From NCBI RefSeq assembly GCF_003574735.1, contig NZ_QORW01000007.1, positions 248,001 through 312,000 on the forward strand: a stretch of DNA of 64,000 bases. The letters run 5' to 3'. This DNA is from Dongia deserti (GTDB lineage Bacteria; Pseudomonadota; Alphaproteobacteria; Dongiales; Dongiaceae). The notes beneath the pieces were generated by a model. It did no database searches. It worked only from the letters and a program-made list of their open reading frames with translations, and was not told the origin of the DNA. The translations under genes and the position numbers were made by a program. This document shows positions 50,644 through 59,480 of the stretch, in pieces. Position 1 is the first letter of the stretch. Each line of letters starts with the position of its first letter.

Positions 50644-51747
50644 ATGTCTCTCCCGCCCTATGCCACCATCGTCCAGGACCTGCCGTCGACCGTGCCATTC
50701 GTCGGCCCCGAGGCGCAGGAGCGCAAACGTGGTCGCTTGTTCCGCGCGCGCATCGGCGCCAACGAAAGCGTGTTTGGCCCGTCGCCCCATGCGATCGAGG
50801 CCATGCGCCAAGAGGCGGCCGAAGCCTGGAAATATTGCGACCCGGAGAACCACGACCTGAAGCACGCGCTTGCCGTGAAGCATGGCGTGAAGCCGGAGAA
50901 CATCGTGGTGGGCGAGGGGATCGACGGACTGTTCGGCTATGTCGTGCGCCTGTTCGTGGACCCGGGCGTGACCGTCGCCACCTCGCTCGGCGCCTATCCC
51001 ACCTTCAACTTCCACGTCGCCGGGTATGGCGGTCGGCTGGTGACGACGCCTTATGTGAACGACCGCGAAGATCCGGACTCATTGCTGGCGCTGGCGACCA
51101 GGGAGCAAGCGCGCTTGGTGTTCCTCGCCAATCCGGACAATCCCATGGGCTCCTGGTGGGATGGCGCGACCGTGCAGGCGATGATCAAGCGGCTACCCGC
51201 AGACTGCCTGCTCTGCCTGGACGAGGCCTATTGCGAGTTTGCGCCGGACGGCACCACGCCGCTGATCGATGTCTCGAACCCGCAAGTGATCCGTTTCCGC
51301 ACCTTTTCGAAAGCGTATGGCATGGCCGGGGCGCGCATCGGCTACGCGATCGGCGAGGAGAGCGTGATCAAGAGCTTCGACAAAATCCGCAACCACTTCG
51401 GTGTCAACCGCGTCGCCCAAGCGGGCGCGCTGGCCGCGCTCGCCGACGACGCTCACCTCAAATGGGTGCTGGAGCAGGTCGCAGCGTCACGTGACCGCAT
51501 CGCCGCGATCGCCCGCGCCAGCGGCCTGACATCGCTGCCCTCCGCCACCAACTTTGTGACCATGGATTGCGGCCGCGACGGTGCCCATGCCCGCCGCATC
51601 CTGGCGGAGCTTATCAACCGGGATGTCTTCGTCCGCATGCCCGGAGTCCCGCCGCTCGACCGCTGCATCCGGGTGAGCGCCGGCACAAAGGCCGATGTGG
51701 AGGTGTTCGAAGAGATGCTGCCCGAAGCCCTGAAGGCGGCTCAGTAG
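50644..51747 (+). CDS. PLP-dependent aminotransferase (histidinol-phosphate aminotransferase-like)
   Basis: 367 residues. Fold type I class I/II aminotransferase: RIGANESVFGPSPHAIEAM near the N-terminus, NIVVGEGIDGLF, FLANPDNPMGSWW (cofactor phosphate side), CLLCLDEAYCEF, and the PLP lysine in FSKAYGMAGARIGYAIG. The pattern matches HisC-like enzymes that also act on aromatic or other amino acids; a histidine-operon context is absent. It ends overlapping, by seven bases, the stop of the convergent membrane protein gene. Likely an amino acid catabolic or specialised aminotransferase. Confidence 0.9.
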   Translation: MSLPPYATIVQDLPSTVPFVGPEAQERKRGRLFRARIGANESVFGPSPHAIEAMRQEAAEAWKYCDPENHDLKHALAVKHGVKPENIVVGEGIDGLFGYVVRLFVDPGVTVATSLGAYPTFNFHVAGYGGRLVTTPYVNDREDPDSLLALATREQARLVFLANPDNPMGSWWDGATVQAMIKRLPADCLLCLDEAYCEFAPDGTTPLIDVSNPQVIRFRTFSKAYGMAGARIGYAIGEESVIKSFDKIRNHFGVNRVAQAGALAALADDAHLKWVLEQVAASRDRIAAIARASGLTSLPSATNFVTMDCGRDGAHARRILAELINRDVFVRMPGVPPLDRCIRVSAGTKADVEVFEEMLPEALKAAQ

Positions 51748-52589
51748 AGCATGGCGAGGAACGGTCGGCCGGAGAGCGCTTCCACAAAGGTATAGCCGGT
51801 CCAGCCAACGAACAGTCCTGCGAAGCCGAGCACGGCGCGTCCGGCAAGATGCGGCTCCAGCAGTCGGCTGACGACGAAGCCGAAGGCTGGAATGAAATGC
51901 ATCGCGTGCGTCGCGAAGAAATGCGCCACGCGCAGGTCGCCGCCGTCACGCGCCCAGCCCATCAAGGCCAAGCCTTCCGCGTCCGACTGATTGCCCCCGA
52001 CGAAATGGCTGTCGGTGGTCGACATGTAGCCCGCGAATGCGACGGTCAGGATGAAGGTCGCGATGAGCCCAATGCCCACCGACAGCCGGAAAGCTGGATC
52101 AAGCCGACTTGCCCGGTCGCGCAGGATGATGATTCCGTAGACCAGCGTGGCCGAGGTCAGCAGGACTGCGAGTGCGCCCATAAGGCCATAGATGCCGATC
52201 ATGGCCGACGAGCTGTCGTTAAAATGGGAGGCGACGCCGAAGGCCGCCGCGCCGGCGATCCAGATCATCTCGAGCGTGATGGCCAGGACGACGATGCCGG
52301 AGAACACGCGATGCCACCACGCGTCTGCGACGGCGCGCGGCAGCCAACCGGCGAACCAGGCGAGAGTCGCAAGATAGGCCGTCAGCGCGAGTTCGAACTT
52401 CAACGGCTTCATCCAGACGTTGATGCCCAGGAACGTGCGCTGCTCGATCGCCATCGCGAACAGGGTCGGAGCCATCAGGATGAGCAGGCACAAAGCCGCT
52501 CCGGCGAAGAGGGGATGGCGCGAAGAGAATTCCGCTATTAGTGGCCGTGCGCCATGTTGCGGCTGCGCAAAAAGAATATCCGTGGTCAT
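51741..52589 (-). CDS. polytopic membrane protein
   Basis: 282 residues from ATG 52589, overlapping the ABA4-like stop as ATGA. Six to seven helices (PLFAGAALCLLILMAPTLFA, ELALTAYLATLAWFAGWLP, FSGIVVLAITLEMIWIAG, MIGIYGLMGALAVLLTSATL, and others), with conserved-looking polar positions MWARD-like GWARDGGDLRVAHFFATHA. The histidines in AHFFATHAMHF could bind metal or heme. No family name is certain. Coupling to the ABA4-like gene suggests the two act together. Confidence 0.75.
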   Translation of the reverse strand: MTTDILFAQPQHGARPLIAEFSSRHPLFAGAALCLLILMAPTLFAMAIEQRTFLGINVWMKPLKFELALTAYLATLAWFAGWLPRAVADAWWHRVFSGIVVLAITLEMIWIAGAAAFGVASHFNDSSSAMIGIYGLMGALAVLLTSATLVYGIIILRDRASRLDPAFRLSVGIGLIATFILTVAFAGYMSTTDSHFVGGNQSDAEGLALMGWARDGGDLRVAHFFATHAMHFIPAFGFVVSRLLEPHLAGRAVLGFAGLFVGWTGYTFVEALSGRPFLAMLY

Positions 52590-53038
52590 TGTGATGCTCC
52601 GTGGATCACGTGCGCGTTGGACCGTATCATCCTCCGTGCCGCACGCAGGCCGGTGAAGGCCAGATAGCCCGCTGGTCCGAACAGGAACGTCAAGGCGAGG
52701 CAGGGAATGGCGAGCAGGAATGGAATGCGCTCCGCCCTGGCGGTCCGCACCTCCCAAGCACCGATCAGAAGATCGAAAGCGAGATAGTGTATCCACCCGG
52801 CCAGCACGATCTCCCGCTGGGTGAAGAGGAGCATGACGCTCGGCAGACTATCGAAGCCGCCCTCGGCGCCGGACCAGTGGGCCAGGATCAGGCCGGTATA
52901 GGCGATCGCCAGCAGCACGGGCACGACCAGCGTCGAGATGCGATCCGCCAGTTTCGGAATGAAAGGCGATGCCAGCAGCACCAGCCAGCCGGCCAGGGCG
53001 ATCATGTTGCAGATCCGGAATATGACTTCGGGGCTCAT
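52586..53038 (-). CDS. ABA4-like (DUF4281) membrane protein
   Basis: 150 residues, four helices. The motif order matches the ABA4/DUF4281 family: FRICNMIALAGWLVLLASPF, LILAHWSGAEGGFDSLPSVM, EIVLAGWIHYLAFDLLIGAW, then FLFGPAGYLAFTGLR. Plant ABA4 is needed for neoxanthin formation; the bacterial relatives are uncharacterised. It is translationally coupled to a second membrane protein and divergently transcribed from a TetR regulator whose operator-like repeats lie in the 105-base intergenic region. Confidence 0.82.
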   Translation of the reverse strand: MSPEVIFRICNMIALAGWLVLLASPFIPKLADRISTLVVPVLLAIAYTGLILAHWSGAEGGFDSLPSVMLLFTQREIVLAGWIHYLAFDLLIGAWEVRTARAERIPFLLAIPCLALTFLFGPAGYLAFTGLRAARRMIRSNAHVIHGASQ

Positions 53039-53054
53039 GGCGGGCCGCTCAATC

Positions 53055-53137
53055 TTGACAGTGGCTAGATTATTCTTCGTCAGGATCTAGGCAGTGTCAA
53101 GATGAAATTTGACACTGTCTAGATTGCGCGATAGATC
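53055..53137 (+). promoter_or_regulatory. TetR operator array and promoter
   Basis: Three copies of one 16-base motif: TTGACAGTGGCTAGAT (53055-53070), its inverse ATCTAGGCAGTGTCAA (53085-53100), and TTGACACTGTCTAGAT (53109-53124). The last two form a dyad. The third also supplies a -35 TTGACA (53109-53114), with TAGATC (53132-53137) 17 bases on as a -10. The TetR ATG is at 53144, so the transcript would be nearly leaderless and a bound regulator would block it. Confidence 0.75.
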
Positions 53138-53143
53138 AACTGC

Positions 53144-53770
53144 ATGACAGTCCATCGACCGAGTCGGCCGGTGCGCCGCGTGGGCTCCTACCATCACGGC
53201 GACCTCCGTGCCGTGCTACTGCAGGCAGGCGAGGCGGAGCTGGCCGCCCGCGGCATCGAAGGGTTCTCGCTGAGAGGCGTAGCGAAGCGGGCGGGCGTCA
53301 GCCATGCCGCGCCCGCGCATCATTTCCGTGACGTGAACGGGTTACTGACCGCCCTTGCGGCGGTGGGGTTCCGGCGCTTCGTCCAGAGCCAGGAAGCGCG
53401 ACAGAAAAGGGCTGAAACGGATGCGCTATCCCAGCTGGTCGCGGCGGGCCTGGGTTACATTGATTTTGCCATGGCAAATCCAGCTTTGTTCCGCCTCATG
53501 TTCTCGTCGGATCGGCCGGATCGGGAATCGGAAGAGTTGCACGCGGCTGCCGCAGCCGCTCATCGCAAGCTGATCGAGGACGTTGCACGATTGCACGAGG
53601 CGCACTCCAGCCGGTCCGAGCCCGATCAGGCCGAGGTCATGCGGACCTGGGCCATCGCACACGGCTTCGCGGATCTCATGAATTCCAAGCGCCTCAAGCC
53701 GCTGCTGGCCATGCGCAAGGCGGATCGTGACGCCATGCTCGCCGACATGCTGCGGCGGAGCTTGGACTGA
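53144..53770 (+). CDS. TetR/AcrR family transcriptional regulator
   Basis: 208 residues. N-terminal helix-turn-helix YHHGDLRAVLLQAGEAELAA, then GFSLRGVAKRAGVSHAAPAHHF, the TetR recognition helix. The C-terminal ligand domain is the WHG type (LGYIDFAMANPALFRLMFSS). It lies between divergent ABA4-like genes and its own operator array, so autoregulation plus control of the two membrane proteins is likely. It stops three bases before the convergent ABC ATPase gene. The ligand is not predictable. Confidence 0.9.
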   Translation: MTVHRPSRPVRRVGSYHHGDLRAVLLQAGEAELAARGIEGFSLRGVAKRAGVSHAAPAHHFRDVNGLLTALAAVGFRRFVQSQEARQKRAETDALSQLVAAGLGYIDFAMANPALFRLMFSSDRPDRESEELHAAAAAAHRKLIEDVARLHEAHSSRSEPDQAEVMRTWAIAHGFADLMNSKRLKPLLAMRKADRDAMLADMLRRSLD

Positions 53771-53772
53771 AG

Positions 53773-54873
53773 CTACGCCGGCAACAGCACCGCTGAATCC
53801 GGCTCCCAGCTCAGCCACACCGGCTTCCCGACGAGGTCACTGCCATCGAGACGGCGCTCGCCGTTCTGCAGGGCGACGGCCAGCGGCTTCTCGCACCCCT
53901 CGACGTCCACATAGAAATGGCTGCGGTCCCCGAAATAGGCGACGGCGCCCACTTTCCCGGCGAGCGAATTGACGCTCAAGCCCGGCCGCTCCCACGACAT
54001 CTGCAGCTTCTCAGGCCGGATCGCGATCAGGACGGGTGTGCCCGGACGCGGTGCGCTACCATCTGTGCGCGCTTCGAAGGCGCCGTGTGTGCCCGCCGCA
54101 ACGTTCGCCCGCCCGTGCGAGACCTCGCCGATAGTGCCGGGCAGGATGTTCATGGTTCCAATGAATTCCGCGACCTCCCTGCAGTTCGGCGCCTCGTAGA
54201 GTCGGGTCGAATGATCGATCTGCAGCACCTTGCCGCGCGACATGACGGCGATGCGGTCGGAGAGCGTCAGCGCCTCCTCCTGGTCGTGCGTGACGAATAC
54301 GAACGTGATGCCCACGGTGCGCTGGATCTGCCGCAGCTCGATCTGCATCTCCTCGCGCAGCTTCTTGTCGAGCGCGCCCAGCGGCTCATCCAGCAACAGC
54401 ACCTTGGGCTGGCAGACGAGGGCGCGGGCGAGGGCGACCCGCTGCCGCTGGCCGCCCGAAAGCTGGTCCGACCGGCGCTCGCCATAGCCCGGCATTTTGA
54501 TGAGTTCCAGAGCCTGTTCGACGATGCGCGCCGTCTCCGCCTTGCCGAGCCTCCGTTTGCGCAGCCCATAGGCGATGTTCTCGCGGACGTTCAAGTGCGG
54601 GAAGATGGCGTAGCTCTGGAATACCATGTTGGTCGGCCGCGCATGCGGCGGCACGGTCGACATCGGCTGGCCGTCGATCGTCACTTCGCCTGACGTCGGC
54701 AGCTCGAAGCCGGCGAGAATGCGCAGCAACGTAGTCTTGCCGCAGCCCGACGGACCGAGCAGAGAAAAGAACTCGCCGCGCTTGATGTTGAAGGAGGTAT
54801 CATCAACCGCTTTCACCGGTCCGAAGTGCTTGGAGACGCTCTGGATCGAGATAATGTTGTCGCCTTGCGTCAT
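53773..54873 (-). CDS. polyamine-type ABC transporter ATP-binding protein (PotA-like)
   Basis: 366 residues. Walker A GPSGCGKTT, Q-loop MVFQSYAIFPHLNVRENIAYG, signature LSGGQRQRVALARAL, Walker B VLLLDEPLGALD, then the C-terminal TOBE domain (IRPEKLQMS, GAVAYFGDRSHFYVDVEG). This is the single ATPase of a PotABCD-type importer for spermidine/putrescine or related compounds. It is the last of three minus-strand genes, three bases after the second permease. Confidence 0.93.
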   Translation of the reverse strand: MTQGDNIISIQSVSKHFGPVKAVDDTSFNIKRGEFFSLLGPSGCGKTTLLRILAGFELPTSGEVTIDGQPMSTVPPHARPTNMVFQSYAIFPHLNVRENIAYGLRKRRLGKAETARIVEQALELIKMPGYGERRSDQLSGGQRQRVALARALVCQPKVLLLDEPLGALDKKLREEMQIELRQIQRTVGITFVFVTHDQEEALTLSDRIAVMSRGKVLQIDHSTRLYEAPNCREVAEFIGTMNILPGTIGEVSHGRANVAAGTHGAFEARTDGSAPRPGTPVLIAIRPEKLQMSWERPGLSVNSLAGKVGAVAYFGDRSHFYVDVEGCEKPLAVALQNGERRLDGSDLVGKPVWLSWEPDSAVLLPA

Positions 54874-54876
54874 GGG

Positions 54877-55683
54877 TCAGAATGCTCCGGGCTTGTTGCT
54901 CTGCACGCCAAAACGGCGCAGCCATTCCGACACCAGCACGATCACGACCGACACCGCGAGAATGGAGCTGCCGAGCGCCAAAGTGGGTGGCAGGCGCTGC
55001 GGAAAGCGCAACTGGCTGTAGAGGAACACCGGAAGAGTCTGGTCGGTGCCGCTCAGGAAGAACGCCATCACGAACTCGTCGAATGAGATGGTGAAGCACA
55101 TCAGCAGGCTGGCGATGATCCCAGGCAAGGCGATCGGGAAGGTCACGCGCCAGAAGGTCATCCAGGCGTTCTCGCCCAGGTCGTTCGATGCTTCCTCCAG
55201 GCCCTTGTCGAAACCCTCCAGCCGGGACATCAGCACCAGCATCGAGAATGGCACGCACACCAGCACGTGACCGGCTGCCACCGTCCACAGGGTCAATGGA
55301 ATGTCGAACACCTGGCGCAGGATGACGAGCAGCGCGATCGCCAGGATCAGGCTCGGTACCACGAGCGGCAGCATGATGGTTCCCATCACCGGGCTCTTGC
55401 CAGGCATTGCATACCGTGTCGCACCCATGGCGGCGAGCAGTCCAAGCGCAGTGCTGACGATGGATACGCCGATGCCGACCATGAGGCTGTTCTTGAGCGC
55501 ATTGATGAGCGATGCGTCGGCGGCCATGCCGCGATAGCCATTCAGAGTGAAGCCCTTCATCGGGAAAGTGGCCACGGTGCTGTCGTTGAAGGAGAACAGC
55601 GGGATGAGCAGCACCGGCACGTAGAGGAAAAGGACGAAGAAGATGGCATAGGCCGTCGCTGGATCGATCCTGAGGCGCACCAT
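54877..55683 (-). CDS. ABC transporter permease (PotC-like)
   Basis: 268 residues from ATG 55683, which shares one base with the stop of the first permease (TGATG). Six helices. The EAA loop of MalF/PotBC permeases is GLEEASNDLGENAWMTFWRVTFPIALPG; FSFNDSTVATFPMKGFTLNGY is PotC-typical. The last residues are GVQSNKPGAF. It is coupled to PotB upstream and the ATPase downstream. Confidence 0.92.
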   Translation of the reverse strand: MVRLRIDPATAYAIFFVLFLYVPVLLIPLFSFNDSTVATFPMKGFTLNGYRGMAADASLINALKNSLMVGIGVSIVSTALGLLAAMGATRYAMPGKSPVMGTIMLPLVVPSLILAIALLVILRQVFDIPLTLWTVAAGHVLVCVPFSMLVLMSRLEGFDKGLEEASNDLGENAWMTFWRVTFPIALPGIIASLLMCFTISFDEFVMAFFLSGTDQTLPVFLYSQLRFPQRLPPTLALGSSILAVSVVIVLVSEWLRRFGVQSNKPGAF

Positions 55684-56669
55684 CAAGCGATGCTCCGCTG
55701 CATCTTGCGATAGCCGACGGCCCATAGGAACAGGCAAACGATCAACGTGACGGACAGCATCATCACGAGCGACAAGGCCGAGCCGAGCGGAATCTCGTTC
55801 ATCTTCCCGAACAGGGACTGGATGGAGTTGCCGATCATGATGCCGGTGGGGCCGCCGACCAGCGTCGGCGTCACGTAATCGCCGACAGTCGGGATAAAGA
55901 CCAGGAGCGAGGACGCGATCACGCCTGGTGCCGACAAGGGCAAGGTGACGCGGAAGAATCGCGTGATGGCGCGATCGCCCAGGTCGCTCGCCGCCTCCAG
56001 CAGCGATCGATCGATCTTCTCCAGCGAGACATAGATCGGCAGGATCGCGAAGGCGACCCACGCGTGTGCCAGCGTGATCACCACCGCGATCGGATTGTAG
56101 AGCAGGAACTCCAGGGGCTGGTCGATCAGGCCCAGCTTCATCAGGCCAGAATTGATGACGCCCCCGAATCCCAGCATCAGCTTCCAGGCGAAGACCCGCA
56201 ACAGATAGCTGGTCCAGAACGGCAAGGTGATTGCCATCAGCCAGATCATCTTGTGCTGCTTGACCCGGAAGGCCAGGAAATAGGCCATCGGATAGGCAAG
56301 CAGGATGACGGCCACAGTCGCGGTGAAGGACATCAAGATCGATTTGAGCAGGAGGACAATGTAGACAGCGCGTTTGAACGGGAACGGGATGCCCAGCCAA
56401 TAGGCGGTCTCATCATCCGGGCCTGCCGGCTCGATCAGGTGCCAGTAGTTGGCGAGGGTAGGCGTGCGATCGATCTCGAGGACGTGTTGAGTCCAGAAAC
56501 TCATCACGACCAGCGCTACAATCGGCGCGACTAGCATCGCCAGCATCACGAGGATGGTGGGAGACATCAACAGATAGCCGCGCGCCCATTCGTGCCGGCG
56601 CAGCCACCGGTTCCACTGGTCACCTGATGCCGTCCATCCCAGCCTTTGGCCAGGCTCGGCAACTGCCAT
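55683..56669 (-). CDS. ABC transporter permease (PotB-like)
   Basis: 328 residues, six helices. The EAA loop is LLEAASDLGDRAITRFFRVTLPLSAPG; the N-terminus WARGYLLMSPTILVMLAML and FVSWTQ-like helices are PotB-typical. It heads the minus-strand transporter operon, with a good promoter at 56733-56760 and a palindrome upstream, divergent from the binding protein at 56865. Confidence 0.92.
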   Translation of the reverse strand: MAVAEPGQRLGWTASGDQWNRWLRRHEWARGYLLMSPTILVMLAMLVAPIVALVVMSFWTQHVLEIDRTPTLANYWHLIEPAGPDDETAYWLGIPFPFKRAVYIVLLLKSILMSFTATVAVILLAYPMAYFLAFRVKQHKMIWLMAITLPFWTSYLLRVFAWKLMLGFGGVINSGLMKLGLIDQPLEFLLYNPIAVVITLAHAWVAFAILPIYVSLEKIDRSLLEAASDLGDRAITRFFRVTLPLSAPGVIASSLLVFIPTVGDYVTPTLVGGPTGIMIGNSIQSLFGKMNEIPLGSALSLVMMLSVTLIVCLFLWAVGYRKMQRSIA

Positions 56670-56732
56670 GTCCCACGCCCCCTGCTTGCGGCGCCGGCTC
56701 TGTCTCGGCCAGCGTCCAAATCCGGTTTGCAG

Positions 56733-56760
56733 TAGATACGCAGCCCTTTAACCCTGTCAA
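56733..56760 (-). promoter_or_regulatory. sigma-70-type promoter of the permease/ATPase operon
   Basis: Reading leftwards, TTGACA (56755-56760) and TATCTA (56733-56738) are separated by 16 bases. Both hexamers are close to consensus. The start of the first permease lies about 64 bases downstream. The palindrome at 56764-56781 abuts the -35 element. Confidence 0.6.
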
Positions 56761-56763
56761 CTT

Positions 56764-56781
56764 CATGAACGACAGTTCATG
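56764..56781. promoter_or_regulatory. 18-base palindrome in the Pot divergent promoter
   Basis: CATGAAC-GACA-GTTCATG has perfect seven-base arms. It lies between the leftward -35 (56755-56760) and a rightward TTGACA (56785-56790). One bound protein could control both the permease operon and the binding protein. A BetI-like TetR gene lies at 60712. Confidence 0.6.
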
Positions 56782-56864
56782 GCATTGACATCGCCCGCGA
56801 TCTGGCACCCAATTCTCTCAACGCTCGATCCATACAAGCACAACATCGGACAGGGAGAGCAGCC

Positions 56865-57968
56865 ATGAATCGGATCAAGTTCATCGACCGCATGTCTCAA
56901 GGCAAGGTGACGCGGCGCCAGATGATGGCAGGCGCCGGCGCCTTTGGCGTCGGCTTGACGTTCATGTCGCGCGCGGCCAAGGCGGACCCGCTCGTCTGCC
57001 TGGAGTGGGCCGGCTACGATACGCCCGATCACTTCGGTTCCTACGTGGCGAAGCACGGATCTCCGCCAAGCTTCTCGATCTTTGCCAACGAACAGGAAGC
57101 GGTGCAGAAGGTGCGTGCAGGATTCAATGCCGACATCATGCACCCGTGCACCTATTCGGTCGTGCGCTTCACCGAAGCGAAGCTGACCACGCCGATCGAC
57201 ACGTCGAAGCTCAGCAATTGGCCGGATGTCATTCCCGCGCTGCAGACCGCGGAAGGCGTGGTAGTCGATGGGAACGTTGTCATGGCGCCGGCGGATTGGG
57301 GGAACTCCAGCATCGCCTACCGCACCGATATGGTCGAAGGGGACGACGGCGAGTCCTGGGGCATTTTCTTCGGAGACAAATATTCCGGCAAGCTGGCGTT
57401 CACAGACAGCGAAGTGGCGGTCGAGATTGCTGGGCTGATGCTCGGCTATTCGCCGCAGAAGATCTGGGAAATGTCCGACGAGGAACTGGCCGCGACAAAG
57501 CCGCTGGTGCAGAAACTGGTGAAGAACAGCCGGTTCATTTGGAGCGATCCCACGGAGCTGAATCAGGCGCTCGCGTCAGGCGAGATCGTGGCGGGCTATG
57601 CTTGGAACGAGACCGTAAAGACCCTGGGGGCCGAAGGCGTGCCGGTGAAATACGCGGTTCCCAAGGAGGGCATCTTCACGTGGCTCTGTGGTCTTACGCT
57701 GCTGAATGTCGGCAAGGCCGATCGGGCCGCCGCCTACGATTTCATCGATGCCTGGATCTCGCCCGAGACCGGCAAATATCTCATCGAGAACACCGGCTAT
57801 GGCCATAGCAACCGCAAAGCGTTCGAGATCGCAGGGCCGGAGCATGTGGCCGCGCTCGGCGTGACCGATCCGGTCAAGCACTTGGCGAACGGCATCTTCT
57901 TCCAGCCGGTCGAGGCCGAGCGCGAGGGGAAGTATGTGAAGCTGTGGGAAGAGTGCAAAGCCCTGTAG
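56865..57968 (+). CDS. ABC transporter substrate-binding protein (PotD-like, Tat-exported)
   Basis: 367 residues; AGGGAGAGCAGCC precedes the ATG. N-terminal twin-arginine signal TRRQMMAGAGAFGVGL. The mature part has the PotD/F fold: EWAGYDTPDHFGSYVAKHG, PADWGNSSIAYRTDM, SGKLAFTDSEVAVEIAGLML, FIDAWISPETGKYLIE. It is encoded divergently from its permeases and ATPase. The ligand is probably a polyamine or another cationic compound. A stable hairpin follows the gene. Confidence 0.93.
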   Translation: MNRIKFIDRMSQGKVTRRQMMAGAGAFGVGLTFMSRAAKADPLVCLEWAGYDTPDHFGSYVAKHGSPPSFSIFANEQEAVQKVRAGFNADIMHPCTYSVVRFTEAKLTTPIDTSKLSNWPDVIPALQTAEGVVVDGNVVMAPADWGNSSIAYRTDMVEGDDGESWGIFFGDKYSGKLAFTDSEVAVEIAGLMLGYSPQKIWEMSDEELAATKPLVQKLVKNSRFIWSDPTELNQALASGEIVAGYAWNETVKTLGAEGVPVKYAVPKEGIFTWLCGLTLLNVGKADRAAAYDFIDAWISPETGKYLIENTGYGHSNRKAFEIAGPEHVAALGVTDPVKHLANGIFFQPVEAEREGKYVKLWEECKAL

Positions 57969-57996
57969 CAGACCTTCACTGCAATTCTATCGTGCG

Positions 57997-58030
57997 CCGT
58001 GTCTCCCAGAACGAACCAGGGGAGACACGG
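57997..58030 (+). terminator. hairpin after the PotD-like gene
   Basis: CCGTGTCTCCC (57997-58007) pairs with GGGAGACACGG (58020-58030), an 11-bp perfect stem with a 12-base loop, 29 bases after the stop. No T-run follows. Confidence 0.5.
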
Positions 58031-58181
58031 CCGTGCTGCGCTGGACTGAGACTTATCTCTCACACCTGTAGGTGTGGCATCCTGTCTTCGGTTATTTTTT
58101 GTTAACTGCGGCAATGCTTTATTGACCTTGTCCGCTGGCGGCTTCAAGGGAAGCGCGTGCCGGTGTAGATCGAGGCGTGCC

Positions 58182-59480
58182 GTGGCAGTTGACCTAACGC
58201 AAAATGAACGCAGACTGGGTCTGTGGCAGCGGTTCTGCGCGGTCGGAGTGCCGCTGTTCTCCTTGCGCGCTCGTCGGATGCCGGCGTCGGTGGCCGCGTC
58301 AAAGGCAGTGCCAATGGCTGCTGTTCCCGCGCTGCCCCACGCGCGCGGCGCAGTGAGCCAGGACGCGCTGGTCAATCTCATTATCGATCATGTCGATGCG
58401 GCGATCACGGTCTACGATGCCGCTGGCAACCTCATTCGCGTCAACAAATGCGCCGAGCGCTTCAGCGGTTTCTCCTACGCGGAGATGTGCGACCCCGCAA
58501 CGTGGCGTCATATTATCCCTGGCGATGATCATCGCCGTGTGATGGCGATCCTCGGCCGGCGGCGGCTCGAGGACTTCCCGATCATCAATGTCAATCCCTG
58601 GCAGCACAAAGACGGCACGAAACGTCTGCTGCGCTGGTCGAACGTCGCGCTGCCCGATGTGGAAGGCAACGTCGCGCTCATCGTGTGCATCGGTTTCGAT
58701 ATCACCGAGCAGCACCACTTCGAAATGACGCTGACCAAGGCGAAGAACGAAGCGGAGCAGGCGAACCGCGCCAAGTCCGAGTTTCTCGCCAACATGAGTC
58801 ATGAGCTGCGCACACCGCTGAACGCCATCCTCGGCTTTTCGCAAGTGATCCGCGACCGGCACTTCGGCGACGATGAGGCGCGCTACAGCGAATACGCCGC
58901 CAACATCTACGATAGCGGCGAGATGCTGCTGGCCATCATCAGCGACATCCTCGAAATGTCGAAGCTGGAAGCCGGCAAGCTGACTCTGACGGAAGAGATC
59001 GTGGAACTGGCGCAGGTGGTGGAGAGCTGCCGCACCATGGTGGCTGGCCGTGCACAGGACGGCGGCATCAGGCTGACCGCCACGCTGCCGGCGGGGCCCA
59101 TCAAGCTGAAAGCCGATCAGCGCGCGTTGAAGCAGATTCTGCTCAACCTCCTTTCCAACGCCATCAAGTTCACTCACGCCGGCGGCACCGTCTCGGTGAC
59201 GGTCAGGGGAGCAGAGAGCGGGGGCATCCAGTTGATCGTCACCGACACCGGTATCGGCATCCATTCCTCCGCCGTATCGAAGCTGTTCCAGCCTTTTTTC
59301 CAAATCGATCACACCGCCACCCGAGCGAAAGGTGGAACCGGGCTCGGCCTTGCGATCAGCAAGCACCTGGCCGAGCTCCATGACGGCACGATTGGGATCG
59401 ACTCCACGCCCGGAATCGGCACTACTGTCACAGTGACCTTACCCGCGTCGCGCAGGATCAACCGGGACAGTGCCGCATGA
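58182..59480 (+). CDS. PAS-domain sensor histidine kinase
   Basis: 432 residues from GTG 58182, chosen for GAGG seven bases upstream; the open frame reaches back to 58074 through AT-rich, promoter-like sequence. PAS domain about 60-175 (NLIIDHVDAAITVYDAAGNL, then IVCIGFDITEQHHF), HisKA with His207 (NMSHELRTPLNAILGFSQV), and an intact HATPase: LLSNAIKFTHAGG, DTGIGI and GGTGLGLAISKHLAELHDG. It has no membrane segments, so it is cytoplasmic. The stop overlaps the cupin start as ATGA. No response regulator is adjacent. Confidence 0.9.
   Translation: MAVDLTQNERRLGLWQRFCAVGVPLFSLRARRMPASVAASKAVPMAAVPALPHARGAVSQDALVNLIIDHVDAAITVYDAAGNLIRVNKCAERFSGFSYAEMCDPATWRHIIPGDDHRRVMAILGRRRLEDFPIINVNPWQHKDGTKRLLRWSNVALPDVEGNVALIVCIGFDITEQHHFEMTLTKAKNEAEQANRAKSEFLANMSHELRTPLNAILGFSQVIRDRHFGDDEARYSEYAANIYDSGEMLLAIISDILEMSKLEAGKLTLTEEIVELAQVVESCRTMVAGRAQDGGIRLTATLPAGPIKLKADQRALKQILLNLLSNAIKFTHAGGTVSVTVRGAESGGIQLIVTDTGIGIHSSAVSKLFQPFFQIDHTATRAKGGTGLGLAISKHLAELHDGTIGIDSTPGIGTTVTVTLPASRRINRDSAA

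Noticed and set aside
49098-51494. A 798-codon plus-strand open frame
   Set aside because: It runs antisense through the SDR and overlaps the aminotransferase in another frame; the translation is Arg/Gly/Pro-rich with no family motif. High GC gives long open shadows.
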